Of a stretch of 64,000 nucleotides of DNA, positions 44,210 through 54,303 are shown piece after piece. Origin of the DNA: Hydractinia symbiolongicarpus (taxonomy: Eukaryota; Cnidaria; Hydrozoa; Anthoathecata; Hydractiniidae); the NCBI RefSeq assembly GCF_029227915.1, contig NC_079884.1, positions 18,102,001-18,166,000 of the forward strand, read 5' to 3'. Both the position numbers and the translations under genes were made by a program. Numbering within the stretch: the stretch's first letter is position 1; each line of letters starts with the position of its first letter. The notes under the pieces are model-generated. The model saw nothing but the letters and a program-made list of their open reading frames with translations, was not told the DNA's origin and did no database searches.

Positions 44210-44401
44210 ATGTCATATATAAGAACCTTAGAAAATCAGCTGGCTGCTTGCCACGAAGAACTGGACAGGATACCACATTTGGAGCGGAGTCTGGAAGCTC
44301 TTGACGAAGAGCTAAGGGATGCATTAGAAAGGGAAAGGAATAATAAGTATTTTTTCATAACCATCCTAATGATATGGACTCTGGTTGGAACCATTATTTA
44401 A
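44210..44401 (+). CDS. Small coiled-coil membrane protein, element C
   Basis: 63 residues: heptad-like N-terminal helix (LENQLAACHEELDRI) and a C-terminal membrane span (YFFITILMIWTLVGTII). Start context is TTATAATAAATG. Intact. No counterpart noticed in A or B; probably a tail-anchored element protein. Confidence 0.55.
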   Translation: MSYIRTLENQLAACHEELDRIPHLERSLEALDEELRDALERERNNKYFFITILMIWTLVGTII

Positions 44402-44407
44402 AATAAA

Positions 44408-45133
44408 ATGTCACTTACCTTATTGCCTACCATTGAGATATTGTTAAACAATCAAGGTAAACCCATGTTTAAGCGTGTTGATCTGGGAAGGTTCTTGGGA
44501 ATTGCTGATATAAGAGCAACTTACAGAGACGTAAAAACCACGCCCCGTAACGAGATCACAGACCATGCGGCTGCCGCATGGCCCAAGGAAGTAAGCGGAG
44601 ACGATGCTTTCGTGACCCTGGATGCTGCATTAGAGATCGTGCATAGATCTAGAAAACCAAGGGCTCTTGAGATTATGAAATATCTTGCGATGAAGGGTAT
44701 CAAAGAATTACAAAATGAAATCGAAGAATATCGTCAAGCCCTGGCAATACTCAACGATGACCTCAAAGAAAAAGATCAGGAGATTATGGTACTAGGGTAG
44801 AGATACGTACCTAATGGTTATCCGTATGATAATGTGATATGTGTTATTGACAAGAACTATCCTAATGAATGTGGAAAAAAGGGCCAACACCCTCATTACA
44901 TTATTCGTTGTCAACGTCGATCATTAAACGATCAGCTCCGTACCCTACGGGATATGTATCCAGATATGGTAGAAAGAAATCCAATATGTGATGATCGCAA
45001 CGCCGTACATACATGGAACCGTTTCAGGGATGATAATCTTGGAATTCTCCATTCATGGCGTAATCATTTCAGCTTACCCGATGACGCCACACGTGAGTTA
45101 TTCGAAGGGTTGTATGATATCGATATGTCATAA
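44408..45133 (+). pseudogene. MSV199-domain protein, element C
   Basis: MSV199 domain at residues 1-100 (MFKRVDLGRFLGIADI, FVTLDAALEIVHRSRKPR), then a coiled coil (LAILNDDLKEKDQEIMVLG), an in-frame TAG at 44798-44800, and a C-terminal domain with VICVIDKNYP and VHTWNRFRDDNLG. That domain differs from the one in A and B. Start context is TTAAAATAAAATG. A perfect hairpin lies 38 bp after the stop. Role unknown; likely DNA-binding. Confidence 0.75.
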
Positions 45134-45170
45134 GCTTGGTACGATCCGGCATGCCAAAAAAAAAAAAATG

Positions 45171-45195
45171 ATAGATGTTGTATCACAACATCTAT
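45171..45195. terminator. Hairpin between convergent MSV199 genes
   Basis: ATAGATGTTGT, ATC, ACAACATCTAT, perfect 11-bp arms, midway between stops at 45133 and 45224. Confidence 0.75.
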
Positions 45196-45223
45196 TCGAG
45201 TAATGAATATGCCTGGTTACTCC

Positions 45224-45857
45224 CTAGTGCTGGAAGTGGGAAATATAACGATAAGTTTTGTTAATGATGTGAAAAATGGAGAAGTCGTGGGAATCGGGAT
45301 TATATCGTATAAATGTGCATCCCAGGACTTGCTCAATATGTTTTTGTCTTTTTACTTCATACCCTATATCTCTATCAACATGTCCAAATTCATCACATTC
45401 GATGGCTAATTTGTACCTTGGGAAGTACAAGTCGATCCTATACCAATCAATATGATATTGGGTTACCATATCTTCACAAGATATCCTCAAAAGCGGTGAA
45501 GATGGCCCCAATGGTTCCTTCCTCTTTTGACAAAAGCTTTAAGTTTTGAATTTCTATGCCACAGCGCCCTGCAATTTTGATAGCATTCAAGCTTTTGCAT
45601 CGCACCAAGATTCTCCTAACATCCTCAGCGGAAATGAATATATCGGGCCCATTTTTTCCACGACCCAGCATCCCGGACAGGGATGATCGGCAATGCTCAT
45701 ATCTGGTTCGGCCTTCAATATTTCTATATGTTTGATTTATATTATTGATCCCACAATATTTACCAACATGGCTTCTCTTAAAACATGGAGCTTCACAATC
45801 GTCATATATAATTTCTATATGTGGGGCAAGCACCATAACAAGCTTTTGAAGAAACAT
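45224..45857 (-). pseudogene. MSV199 protein with C-terminal nuclease-like domain
   Basis: The N-terminal MSV199-like part (PCFKRSHVGKYCGINNINQT, ISAEDVRRILVRCKSLNA) is followed, across a frameshift near 45,485, by a domain with YRIDLYFPRYKLAIECDE and GHVDRDIGYEVKRQKHIE, then CTFIRYNPD. The DLYF..LAIECDE..R core looks like a small PD-(D/E)XK/Vsr-type nuclease found behind MSV199 domains in entomopoxviruses and other NCLDVs. It faces the other MSV199 gene. Confidence 0.7.
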
Positions 45858-45906
45858 CTTTTCTTCTGATACTTTTTAATATATGATTGAACATGGTCAA
45901 GCAGCA

Positions 45907-46912
45907 TTACCATTCTTTCACATGATCAGGGGGTAATTCTACATCCTCGGGTACTAGCATCAACTCTTCAGCCACAAAACTTCGATCAGATCCATCTGCC
46001 AAATAATATGGGAGACGGGTACCAGTTACGATCCGATCCAACCTGTATGTTTTCTTACTCCACCAAGCATCTGTCGCGCGTCTCCTTGCATCTTCATGCT
46101 CTTCTCCCGGCTGAAGCAGATACAAATAGAGGCCATCATCGGGTAAAGGTTTATCCTCGGGATATTCCTCACTTTTCGCAAGCGGTACTTCATCGAGCTT
46201 TATAGCCTTGATTGGTTTCATACCAATCATAGCCGTCTTGGAATTGTTCAAACTCTTGACGATCATATATAGGTGTTTGACCCATGTATTACTTGTTTCA
46301 TCAGTTAATAGCTCTTGCGCATCCTCATGCTTGAACAATCTTTCCGCGAGTACCTTGTTGTAGCTTTCGACAAATGCTGTGAACGTGTGATGATATGGTA
46401 GTAGCCCGTTTAATGTCAACACCTTGGCTCTCCAACAGCTTCGTCACATCCGACTTGAATTCCGAGCCGTTGTCACATTGGAATATACTCGGGTATCGTA
46501 GAGGTCCGGCTTTGTATATATCCTCCAACATCTCAGCTACTTCCTGGCTTTTCTTAGTACGTAGCGGTCTTGCCACCTTATACCTCGAGGCTACATCGAT
46601 ACCCGTCAAAATATACTTATATGTATTACCATACAGCTTGTCATGGGGCATGTAGAGCAAGTCAAATTGATGCATTTGATTAGGCTTTGTGATACTGAAA
46701 TGGGGATAATTGATGCGCTTGGGACCTTTGATATGCCTAAGCCATAGGAGCTGACGAGATAGCCAATCTACAATTTTCTTTTTTGAGAGGCCACTCTGCT
46801 CGGAGAGTAGTTTAATGGCTTTTCTCCCGATCCATAGATTTTCGGGTTGGTAATAGATGCTGCCTAATTTTTCAGCTTCTTCGGTTGTAACAATATGCTT
46901 TGATTTTGACAT
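45907..46912 (-). pseudogene. Retrovirus-like integrase of Polinton
   Basis: A DDE integrase. The first catalytic Asp lies in HQFDLLYMPHDKL, the second in FQCDNGSEF, and the Glu in TAFVESYNKVL. A C-terminal SH3/chromo-like tail follows (WSKKTYRLDRIV, YYLADGSDRSFVAEELMLVP). It would join element ends to the target; the GAAGG duplication matches this mechanism. One frameshift near 46,400 splits the gene. Start context is CTAATAAACATG. The only integrase gene in the window. Confidence 0.9.
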
Positions 46913-46972
46913 GTTTATTAGATGTCAAAATATTCCTTACATATAGCCCCTGCGGAGCCGCTAGGCGAACTT

Positions 46973-47370
46973 TTACACCACAAAACCCATAAGTGCTAAG
47001 GACTCTACGATGAACGTCATATGGCTGTCTTGTTGCTGTTTGCTGGGTATATAGTAGTCGGAGAGTTTGGGAGCTTTTTCGATCGTTGTGATATAGTACT
47101 GTCGCATACCTTCATCGAATTCTGACGCTTAAGCTTCATCGAGTTCTGAGCTTGACGCTTAAGCTCCTGTTGCTGATTGTACCAATCGATCTTCGCTTGA
47201 CGATCCCGCACCCACTGCGTCTGAGCGGCTTGGAGTTGTTCAATAGCTTTATCGTGTCTTTTGCGCTCTTCTTCGCCGTGCCCACTTAGTTTGATGAAGA
47301 GATAGTTACTCCCCGAGAATGCTAGAGCGTTAATAATTGCTCCACCTGCAAGTACTGCTATGCTTGCCAT
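46973..47370 (-). pseudogene. Small membrane/coiled-coil protein between integrase and capsid
   Basis: Begins with a hydrophobic Gly/Ala span (IAVLAGGAIINALAFSGSNY), then HGEEERKRHDKAIEQLQAAQ and a Gln-rich coil. A short duplication (AQNSMKLKRQNSMK) and a nearby frame change precede the real C-terminus (YYITTIEKAPKLSDYYIP), which ends at 46973. Start context is AAATAAACATG. Probably a minor virion component by position only. Confidence 0.6.
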
Positions 47371-47375
47371 GTTTA

Positions 47376-47393
47376 TTTTGTAGGTCTACAAAA
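47376..47393. terminator. Gene-end hairpin after major capsid gene
   Basis: TTTTGTAG, GT, CTACAAAA, 15 bp beyond the minus-strand capsid stop at 47409. Confidence 0.6.
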
Positions 47394-47408
47394 ACAAATT
47401 TTGATCTC

Positions 47409-48649
47409 TTAGTATTCGACACTGTGGAACCTGCCATCCAGGATGTTTAATTGCGCGTCTTGGATAAGGAAGACGTAACACCTAATATCTCCATTGCCAT
47501 CCGCTTTTTTCGTCATGTGCAGGGTTATACCGTCCGATAACCTTTGCAGAGGCCGCCCACTACCATGTAGGCCCCGATCAGGTGTTGCCCTGAAATCAAT
47601 GAATAGCACATAGCGCTCGGTGAAAAATTGACCTATGGTCACTTCACTATCATGGCACACAAATAATTCAACGATCTGCTGCAAATGATCTCGAGGGAGC
47701 ATGGCATGTTAATACAGCTCATTGGGCTCAACCTCCACCGTGACAAAAATCTTCTCGATTTTGGGATTGTAGAATTGCTCATTGACACCCGCATAAGCCT
47801 TGGATACTCCAGGATCGACGAATAATAGTAATATACCCAACAAGGATTTAGCAGGGGTATCGACTTGGAGATTGTAGGATGTATCACGTTTTTTCATAGT
47901 CACCACTTTACTCCTCAATACTCGTTCGTATGGTAGGGCGAGGCGGCTGTATCGCGACATCATAACGCTCGCCAGATCCTCATTTACTAATTTTTCAATC
48001 TCGAGAAATGTTAGAGATTTTGTATGTAGCGTCAGCTGCTTTGGCTGCGGTTGAGCCCGCTGCTGGTGTACCGGCATCCTTGATGACTTGATCGTATGAA
48101 GCGAAATGTAGAACGAACTGTAGCCTATCGTGGAGTCCATGTTGATAAAACAGGAGATCTCTCGTCAACTCGAACATTTTCCCCAACGGAATACAAAAGG
48201 TGTTTCCATACGCCGCGGCTATAGCACGCTCCTCATTTGTTCCTACATGGTCAGACGCTTTTACCTGTAAAGCGCGAATTGTCCCGTCATTTGGATTGAT
48301 TCCCTCCAAAATCAGATTGTTCTCCCTATTAAATTTCGAAATCCATAGAGCACGGTAGACACTGAATACATTATAATCCGCAATATGCTGCACCTCGTTA
48401 CCATTCAAAGTATTACGAAGGTCCCTCACAAGGGCTTTTTCGATGTTGCTAACGATCGTTCTTTTCGTGTTGGTGCCGGTCAGTTCCATATCAAATAGTA
48501 GCCGGATGTTTGGTATTTCCACATAGAGATCCTCATTCTGGCCAATCGTGGACGGTACATGACTCACTTTAACCCGCTGCCTCTTGCCTTTGACAAGCGA
48601 GCATAGTCTTGACTTCCTGATAAGGGTTTAGTCTTCCAAAAACACTCAT
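47409..48649 (-). pseudogene. Major capsid protein (double jelly-roll), element C
   Basis: Expected length about 410 residues. The N-terminal part has LLFDMELTGTNTKRTIVSNI and ADYNVFSVYRALW; the middle has NTFCIPLGKMFELTRDLLFY and LHFASYDQV. The end (LHGSGRPLQRLSDGITLHMT, then FLIQDAQLNILDGRF) is a hallmark of Polinton major capsid proteins. Lesions: a frame change near 48,580, a one-base insertion near 48,005 and a TAA at 47709. Start context is CTAAATAAATG. Homologous to the half-gene at 56180-56835. Confidence 0.85.
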
Positions 48650-48678
48650 TTATTTAGGTAGGCTGGTGGTTAAAATAA
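48650..48678. promoter_or_regulatory. Divergent promoter between capsid and coiled-coil genes
   Basis: A 29-bp gap with TTTATTTAG for the minus gene (ATAAATG on its strand) and AAAATAA before the plus ATG. Neither flank is a gene end, so these motifs cannot be polyadenylation signals of an upstream gene. This supports an ATAAA(n)ATG promoter or initiator. Confidence 0.5.
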
Positions 48679-49936
48679 ATGGCTGATAATCCAGAATATG
48701 AAGATGACTTTACGCCAGAGGAAGATATTCAAGACGAAGCCGAGGAGTTTAGTAGCGAGAGCGAGATCCTTAGACCCCAGAATATTCCCGCAACACCCTC
48801 ACGAGGCGGCCTCACTTACACCACGACGGCAAGGCAGGAGCTACTAAAAATCAAAAGTTGATAGCCTTTACAAAGCTCTTAGTGGGGAGCTGGGAGAGCC
48901 AAGTGCGAGATACTACAACGAGTTTAAAGTCGACGGGAACCGGCTTCTTTACGATGGTGTAGAGCTCACGAGAAGGAATGGTGAATTGAGGAGCGTTTTC
49001 GAAATACGGAGGAGGTTAGGCGTGGGACGATTGCGAACCATGGGGTTCGACGACTATACTACACCACACAAGGGCAGTAAGACCATGGCTCAGAAACTCC
49101 TTAACGAATTGGATAATGTCAATGGAAAGGCTGATGACATCGAAATGTTGCCGATACTCGAGAACGTGCTCGATGACACGAAAAGTCTAATTGAAGATAC
49201 TTCCTTTGGCGGAGATATCACGGAGCGTGAAAGAAGAGGGTTAAACCGCGAGCTTCAAACGTTACGTGGTAACCTCAAGCACTTGAAAGGCAAGATGGTC
49301 TTCTACGACAGTGAGATCGACAAAGCAGAAGCCAAGGTAAAAAGGCTCGAGAGCAAGAAGACCATACCTGGGGCATCCGAGGAACAGCTAGCTATCTGGG
49401 ACAGGGATATAACCAAGGCCAATGAAGACCTGGAACAACTACGTGATCAAAAGGAGACAACGGCAAAAGCACACGGTTTACTATCATCCGACACTCAGAG
49501 CCAGCTGCTACACATCAAAGAGACATTGATGAAGATCGCGGTGGATGATGAAACTTTGGTTGAAAAACTCAGGGTCCTGTTCAAAGAGCAGGGTATAACT
49601 ATAGCCGCTATCGTCTCCGCTGTTGGCTTGCTCATATCCACCATCGTACTCGCCGTTACGGGAGGAAATGCAGGCGCCGTAGGAAGTACTGAAGGAAGTG
49701 CTGGTGGCAAGGGTTTTGTACGCAAGCAGTTGGGGCGATTTGGAAAATCCTTGAAGTATATTGCCGCTAAGGCAGGTGCAGCGCTACCAGGGATCATTGG
49801 CAGCGTGGTCTCGTTCTTTTTCAGAGTTGCAGCGAGAGTTGTCGAATTCTCAGCAAAGCACTTGTACATGGCCTTGGCTGCTGCCGTGTGTATTGTTGTT
49901 GCGTATGTAAGTAACAGGAGGAGTAAGAATCGATGA
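48679..49936 (+). pseudogene. Coiled-coil membrane protein, element C
   Basis: About 419 residues with one frameshift at 48,855. Acidic N-terminus (ADNPEYEDDFTPEEDIQDE), a globular part (LGEPSARYYNEFKVDGNRLL), a long coiled coil (about residues 170-290), and then hydrophobic C-terminal segments (ITIAAIVSAVGLLISTIVLA; ALPGIIGSVVSFFFRVAA; YMALAAAVCIVVAYV). The C-terminal segment matches 55389-55598 in element D. A structural or membrane-lytic virion protein is conceivable. It is divergent from the capsid gene. Confidence 0.65.
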
Positions 49937-49940
49937 AGAG

Positions 49941-49966
49941 TCTAGTGTGTTGTTCAACACATTAGA
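49941..49966. terminator. Hairpin between convergent coiled-coil gene and P gene
   Basis: TCTAGTGTGTTG, TT, CAACACATTAGA, 12-bp arms with one G-T pair, starting five bases after the stop at 49936. Confidence 0.7.
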
Positions 49967-49991
49967 TCGCCTGGCGGCTCCACAAGAGTAC

Positions 49992-51101
49992 CTATTTCTT
50001 CATCCAGAAGAAAGCGAGGATAATTTCTACTCCTACCGTAACCAGCGTGGCTTTGGTATCCTCATGAACAGCAGCTTCCTCTGAGGATGGTGGAGGGAGG
50101 GGTATATCATGTACCTGTTTCCTCGGTATGGTTACAGCATGCGGAGCGTTAATATTAGGATTGATACCAATCTTGAAATGGTCCTGACTGATCAGGATCT
50201 TGTTGTTAAATCCTTGGACATTCCCGATCATCAGGTTCATATCTGAGGGGATCATGTAAACCTCGTATGCTACCGAGAAGTCTACCTTGGATCTCGCATA
50301 TCTAAGTACATTCTCGAATTCACTGATATCCCTACCCAGCGACGTAGGTCTAATCACCAATTGTTCGAATGTCGTCAAGTATAGCCGTTGGGCATCAATC
50401 GCGGAGCCCTCACTCCCGATTATATTAGAGCGGGCGTTGGCTTGGCTCTCCAGAATCAAGTACGCGTAGAACTTTACGCTTTGCGATAACCTTTCAATAT
50501 TAATACGGGTTAAGCCGATCGATTTCTCAATTACCCACCGACTCCATGATCCCTCGTCGAAATTACTAGGTCCCGCACCAGGAAAATCTTTACGTTTGGC
50601 TTGCCACGAACTGAAAATACGCTCATTTTTCCATTCTTGCTCATTTGAAGATACACCAAATTCACGTGCCAAGGCGTGAAGCTTTTGATTATTGAATGGG
50701 TTATTCAAAATATTGAAGCGGGAATAGCCAGGCAACGATACCTCAAGCTCCTCTAATATTTTTCGAATTTGGAAATAGACATGGAATCGATAAACAGCGC
50801 GAAAAAGGGGTAATGGAGAATTAAAGTGCTGCATTGAAATGCCACATGCCGATGTAGCGCAAAATACCGCAAAATTCAATTGTGTCGACCAGAGACCGAA
50901 GGGGTGGTTTTGCCAGGTATTGACCGGAGGATTACTGTGAAGAAAACATAGTCCACGAAGATATCTGGGAATTTTACTTTAAATGACGAGCCTTTGCCAT
51001 CAACAACGATATCCTGCTTGGTAAGGTCCGAGCCCTTGAGCCTCTCGAGATAACGCCCATGGGGTATATTTTGCCCTTGGGTTGTACGAATATATACTCA
51101 T
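49992..51101 (-). pseudogene. Putative virion protein P, element C
   Basis: About 365 residues expected, starting MSIYSYNPRAKY. Blocks shared with 54304-55403: FAVFCATSACGI, FHVYFQIRKIL, LILESQANARSNIIGS, YEVYMIPSDMNLMIG and a C-terminal membrane span (ATLVTVGVEIILAFFWMKK). At least two shifts lie between 50,880 and 51,080. The gene sits among capsid genes and faces away from M with a 16-bp gap, so a structural role is likely, but I recognise no family. Confidence 0.6.
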
Positions 51102-51117
51102 TCTTTCTTAAAGAAAG

Positions 51118-51785
51118 ATGCGACAGCTCTATGTCACAAATATAGATAAGCCTACGATATTTGAGGACTACCTAGGGCAGGATACTAAGATCGCTCTCAA
51201 GGCGATTAGCATTCGACCTACATGGTTGAATATATATAGCAACAACGATTTTACAATACGCAAAGTAGGACCTGATCAGACAGTTACTCGAATCGAAATC
51301 ATGAACGGTTTGTACAAAATTGAAGATATCGCAGCCATTGTCAATACCCAGGCACAGGCAAGGTACAGCTTTTTGTGCTTAAAAATGGGGTATGCAGGCT
51401 CCGGGTTAATGAAGGGTACACATTGGTGGTTCATCGACCGTTACAAGAGCTCTTGGGTCTACCCTACGATCCCAGTAAAAAATATTATATCAAAGGTGAC
51501 TATGATTTTTTCTACAAAACTGACGTATATCATAGGTTACGACTTATTGGTCCTCAGTTAGACGAGGATGACTGCCTTCTTAATGGAAAAAAATCCAAGA
51601 TACTGGCTATGCTTCCGACCAAAGAAAATTCATGGGGAGACATGTTATCGTGGGATTTTGATAACCCCGTATACCTTCCTTTGAAAGGATCCACAGATCG
51701 TCTCGAGTTCATGCTGACAGACGAGTATCACCACGATAAGAACGTATCATTTGTTGGAATTACCATGCATCTACTTATAGAATAA
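51118..51785 (+). pseudogene. Putative minor capsid (jelly-roll/penton candidate) M, element C
   Basis: MRQLYVTNIDKPTIFEDYLG, IALKAISIRPTWLNIYSNND, RIEIMNGLYKIEDIAAIV, and a C-terminal DRLEFMLTDEYH. The strand-rich composition and C-terminal pattern recall the single jelly-roll minor capsid (penton) proteins of Polintons; this is an inference. One frameshift near 51,370. The element D homologue was disrupted by insertion of element C itself. Confidence 0.55.
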
Positions 51786-51787
51786 AT

Positions 51788-52425
51788 ATGACAGATGTTA
51801 TGAAACTATATCCTAGTGCCGAGTGCACCAGATCAAGAAAATGAGGGGCATGTGTATCGATTGAAGAAAATTGAAGAGATCGAACAATTTCTGCGAAGCG
51901 AAGTTAAGCAACGTGAAAAACTCGCTAAAAAATTTGGAATTGCATGGAACCTGGATACACTACATGGACCACGGGCTATTAGCGATTAGCGTGATCACCT
52001 CAGGCGTAGGGATAGGGAGCCTGCTCAGTGGGATAGGAGTTCCTCTGGCGGTAGCAATGGGAGGAAACGCGATCACTGTAGGGTTGGGGCAGACGGCCTT
52101 AAAACAAGGGGGTAAAAAGCTGAATTACAAACGGAAAAAAAACGACTCAATAAGACCTCTTGCGGAAACGAAATTGAATAGTATTGTGGACCTCATATCA
52201 AAGGCTATTAAGAATGGAATTATATCCGACTACGAGTTCAGTTTGATCATGCAAAAGAAACAAAAATACCTTCTGCTCAAGGAACAAATAAGACAACGTA
52301 CGAAGAAGATCGTTAGAGATATCAATGACCAAGAGAGACAAGCACTTGTCGCCAAAGGCCGCGATGAGGCGAGGGATGGATTATTAAAAAACTTGCAGTC
52401 TGCGCAATATGCAAGCACTACCTAG
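51788..52425 (+). pseudogene. Helical membrane protein Y, element C
   Basis: Homologue of the intact gene at 39956-40600. The N-terminal part (MKLYPS, then RLKKIEEIEQFLRSEV) needs shifts near 51,817 and 51,935 before LLAISVITSGVGIGSLLSG, LGQTALKQGG, LAETKLNSIVDLISKAIKNG and YASTT. Start context is GAATAAATATG, two bases after the M stop. Confidence 0.65.
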
Positions 52426-52454
52426 ATGATCAACCTAAATATTCATAATTTTAA

Positions 52455-52470
52455 TGTTTTGTACAAAACA
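52455..52470. terminator. Hairpin between convergent genes Y and SAP-like, element C
   Basis: TGTTTTGTACAAAACA, a perfect 16-bp palindrome 30 bp after the Y stop. Confidence 0.65.
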
Positions 52471-52508
52471 CTAAATGACACCAATCACTTCACCGGTATC
52501 ACCATCTA

Positions 52509-52748
52509 TCAATAGGTCATTTTCATATATGATTGTTCGTTTTTTTGTCTCTCTTTTAAACATCTTATGTACTCATCCAGGATTTTCCTCGCTGCGATCT
52601 CTGCGCAAGGTTTGCAATAGGGTCCATCCGTCTGAGTTCCAGTATCTCTATACTTTACTTTGTGAATAGCAGCTATAATTTCCGCCCTTTTCATCGTAGA
52701 ATAACCACGAATCCCGAACTCTTTTGCCTCTCTTTTCAAATCGTTCAT
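52509..52748 (-). CDS. SAP-like small protein with TQTDGPYC motif, element C
   Basis: 79 residues, intact. LKREAKEFGIRGYSTMKRAE is a SAP/Rho-N-like nucleic-acid-binding helix pair. GTQTDGPYCKPC follows, then a helical tail (AARKILDEYIRCLKERQ). The element B copy shares the first two parts. Start context is AAATAAACAATG. The gene lies near the right end in both elements. Confidence 0.65.
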   Translation of the reverse strand: MNDLKREAKEFGIRGYSTMKRAEIIAAIHKVKYRDTGTQTDGPYCKPCAEIAARKILDEYIRCLKERQKNEQSYMKMTY

Positions 52749-52753
52749 TGTTT

Positions 52754-52783
52754 ATTTTGTATATTTGAGGAAATATACAAAAT
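52754..52783. terminator. Gene-end hairpin after gene X, element C
   Basis: ATTTTGTATATTT, GAGG, AAATATACAAAAT, perfect 13-bp arms, 12 bp beyond the minus-strand stop at 52796. Confidence 0.75.
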
Positions 52784-52795
52784 CTATCGAGCTTA

Positions 52796-53406
52796 TTAGA
52801 CCGCAACGAATGGTTCCTCTTCATCATCTGAATCAATAAGATGTCTGGTGCCATAAAACTCGACAACCTTATACTTGCACTCCTCCAAGTAGACTTGCAT
52901 GTAGTGATTTGAACCATGCCTGTAGATGCTTGATAGCTTGATTATGGCGTTGCACTCGCAGCTTTGTTTTAGTGGTACTTTTTTGGAATGAAAATCGGTT
53001 CTGGCTTTACCCTCCCACTCCTTCACTTTAGTAGTTAAGTATTTACCTTTTTTCACAGGTGGGGTGGTGAAGCAATGACCCTCCAAGGACTCTACCTTGG
53101 TCAGGATACTCTCATACTTCTCTAGCCACTCGGGATGGTTATATCGAATGACGTGGTAAGAGAGCAGCCCTCATCATAACGCGAGGCACCATTGGAATAG
53201 AGCTTTTTGGGTGTTTTGATCAATAGAGGGGATAACTTGTTGTCACTATTTTTATAACCAATGACGAAACGTTCATCTTTGCCCTTCTTTGCTGGAATAG
53301 GATCGCTTAGCACAATATTTTCAATGTTTGCATCTTCGATATTTAGTAGAGTCGCTTTGGCATAAAAGTGTCTTGAGTTAACATTCTCGTTAGCAAATTT
53401 TACCAT
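52796..53406 (-). pseudogene. Conserved Polinton protein X (KTPK family), element C
   Basis: MVKFANENVNSRHFYAKATL, SDPIPAKKGKDERFVIGY, LIKTPKKLYSNGASRYDE, then a frameshift near 53,150 and a second part with FTTPPVKKGKYLTTKVKEWE and an acidic tail (DSDDEEEPF). The acidic end is common in single-strand DNA-binding proteins; the assignment is a guess. Start context is ATAAATAAAGGGATG. Confidence 0.55.
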
Positions 53407-53435
53407 CCCTTTATTTATGGAAATTGAACCCCCAA

Positions 53436-53597
53436 CTAGGAATTTTTACAAATACACCACCCACCATTGTAGGTGATACACATAATATAGTGCTGCCAGC
53501 ACAACATCCCTCCATTTATGATTAACCTCCTTCCACACTTGCATCTATCATATTGATCGAGATCAATTCCACATTCATCGCAATACTCAGTTGCCAT
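53436..53597 (-). CDS. Small zinc-ribbon protein, element C, intact
   Basis: 53 residues with CDEC, CKCGRRLIINGGMLCW and ITYNGGWCIC: eight cysteines, several in CxxC or CxC pairs. Homologue in element D at 39119-39321. It is the last gene before the right TIR. Zinc binding is likely; the role is unknown. Confidence 0.65.
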   Translation of the reverse strand: MATEYCDECGIDLDQYDRCKCGRRLIINGGMLCWQHYIMCITYNGGWCICKNS

Positions 53598-53692
53598 ACA
53601 TTATTTGATAAAACTCTGGTAACTAGCAATTAGGGAATTTCCCTTAAGTGAATTCTATATCTGTTATTTATAGCCTATATAGAATTATTAGG

Positions 53693-53794
53693 ATTTCGTG
53701 CATGATTGATGACGTAATATATGTTTTCAGGAATTTCCCTTGATCGTCGACTGTATTTATGAAAAACCGTATGATCTCCTTCCTTCCTACTACT
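53693..53794. repeat. Right TIR of element C
   Basis: Inverse of 40705-40806 with five differences, followed by GAAGG at 53795-53799. Confidence 0.92.
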
Positions 53795-53799
53795 GAAGG

Positions 53800-54277
53800 T
53801 ATATAGGACTGTCAAAGGTCCAGGTTAACATATTTCCCCATGCATTCAATTCTTTGGTGGTAAGCAGGGCCAGAACCTTCGATTTTTTACCATCCACTAG
53901 GCAGTCGTCTTCATCCAGTTGTGGACAAATAAGTCTCAGTTTTTGATATATATCGGTTCTATATATGGTATCGTAGTCACCCTTTGTGTAATATTTTTTT
54001 GCCCGTCACTGACACGGAGCCTACAGTAGGCATTTTTCAATACAAACAGTTTGACAATTGCCGCAATATCTTCGATCCTAAAAAGGCCATTCATAATTTC
54101 AATCCTTGTAACTCTCTGGTTGGGTCCCACTTTCCGTATAGTGATATCGTTTTTGCTATATAGATTCAACCACCCAGGCCTAATGCTTATCGATTTCAGA
54201 GCTATACGTGTGTCCTGCCCCAGGTAGTCTTCGAATATAGTAGGTTTATCGATACCGGTGATGTACAGTTGTTTCAT
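53800..54277 (-). pseudogene. N-terminal piece of gene M of element D
   Basis: MKQLYITGIDKPTIFEDYLG and RIEIMNGLFRIEDIAAIV, then (after at least one frame change) LDEDDCLVDGKKSK and WGNMLTW, ending at the element C boundary in the middle of a codon. The downstream piece, 40608-40704, continues the same protein alignment. Confidence 0.8.
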
Positions 54278-54303
54278 CTCCTTTCTTCTAACAAGAAAAA
54301 GAG

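Larger units (their letters stand above)
40705..53794 (+). mobile_element. Polinton element C, near-complete, nested in element D
   Basis: 13,090 bp with 102-bp terminal inverted repeats (five differences) and a GAAGG duplication. Order: polymerase remnant, DPII protein, Rpb7-like candidate, IDIF protein, SLWE protein, ATPase, small coiled-coil membrane protein, MSV199 protein (all plus). Then minus-strand MSV199-nuclease, integrase, small membrane protein and major capsid. Then coiled-coil protein (plus), P (minus), M and Y (plus), and SAP-like, KTPK protein and zinc ribbon (minus). Nearly every long gene has at least one lesion. No adenain-type protease is visible. Confidence 0.92.
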
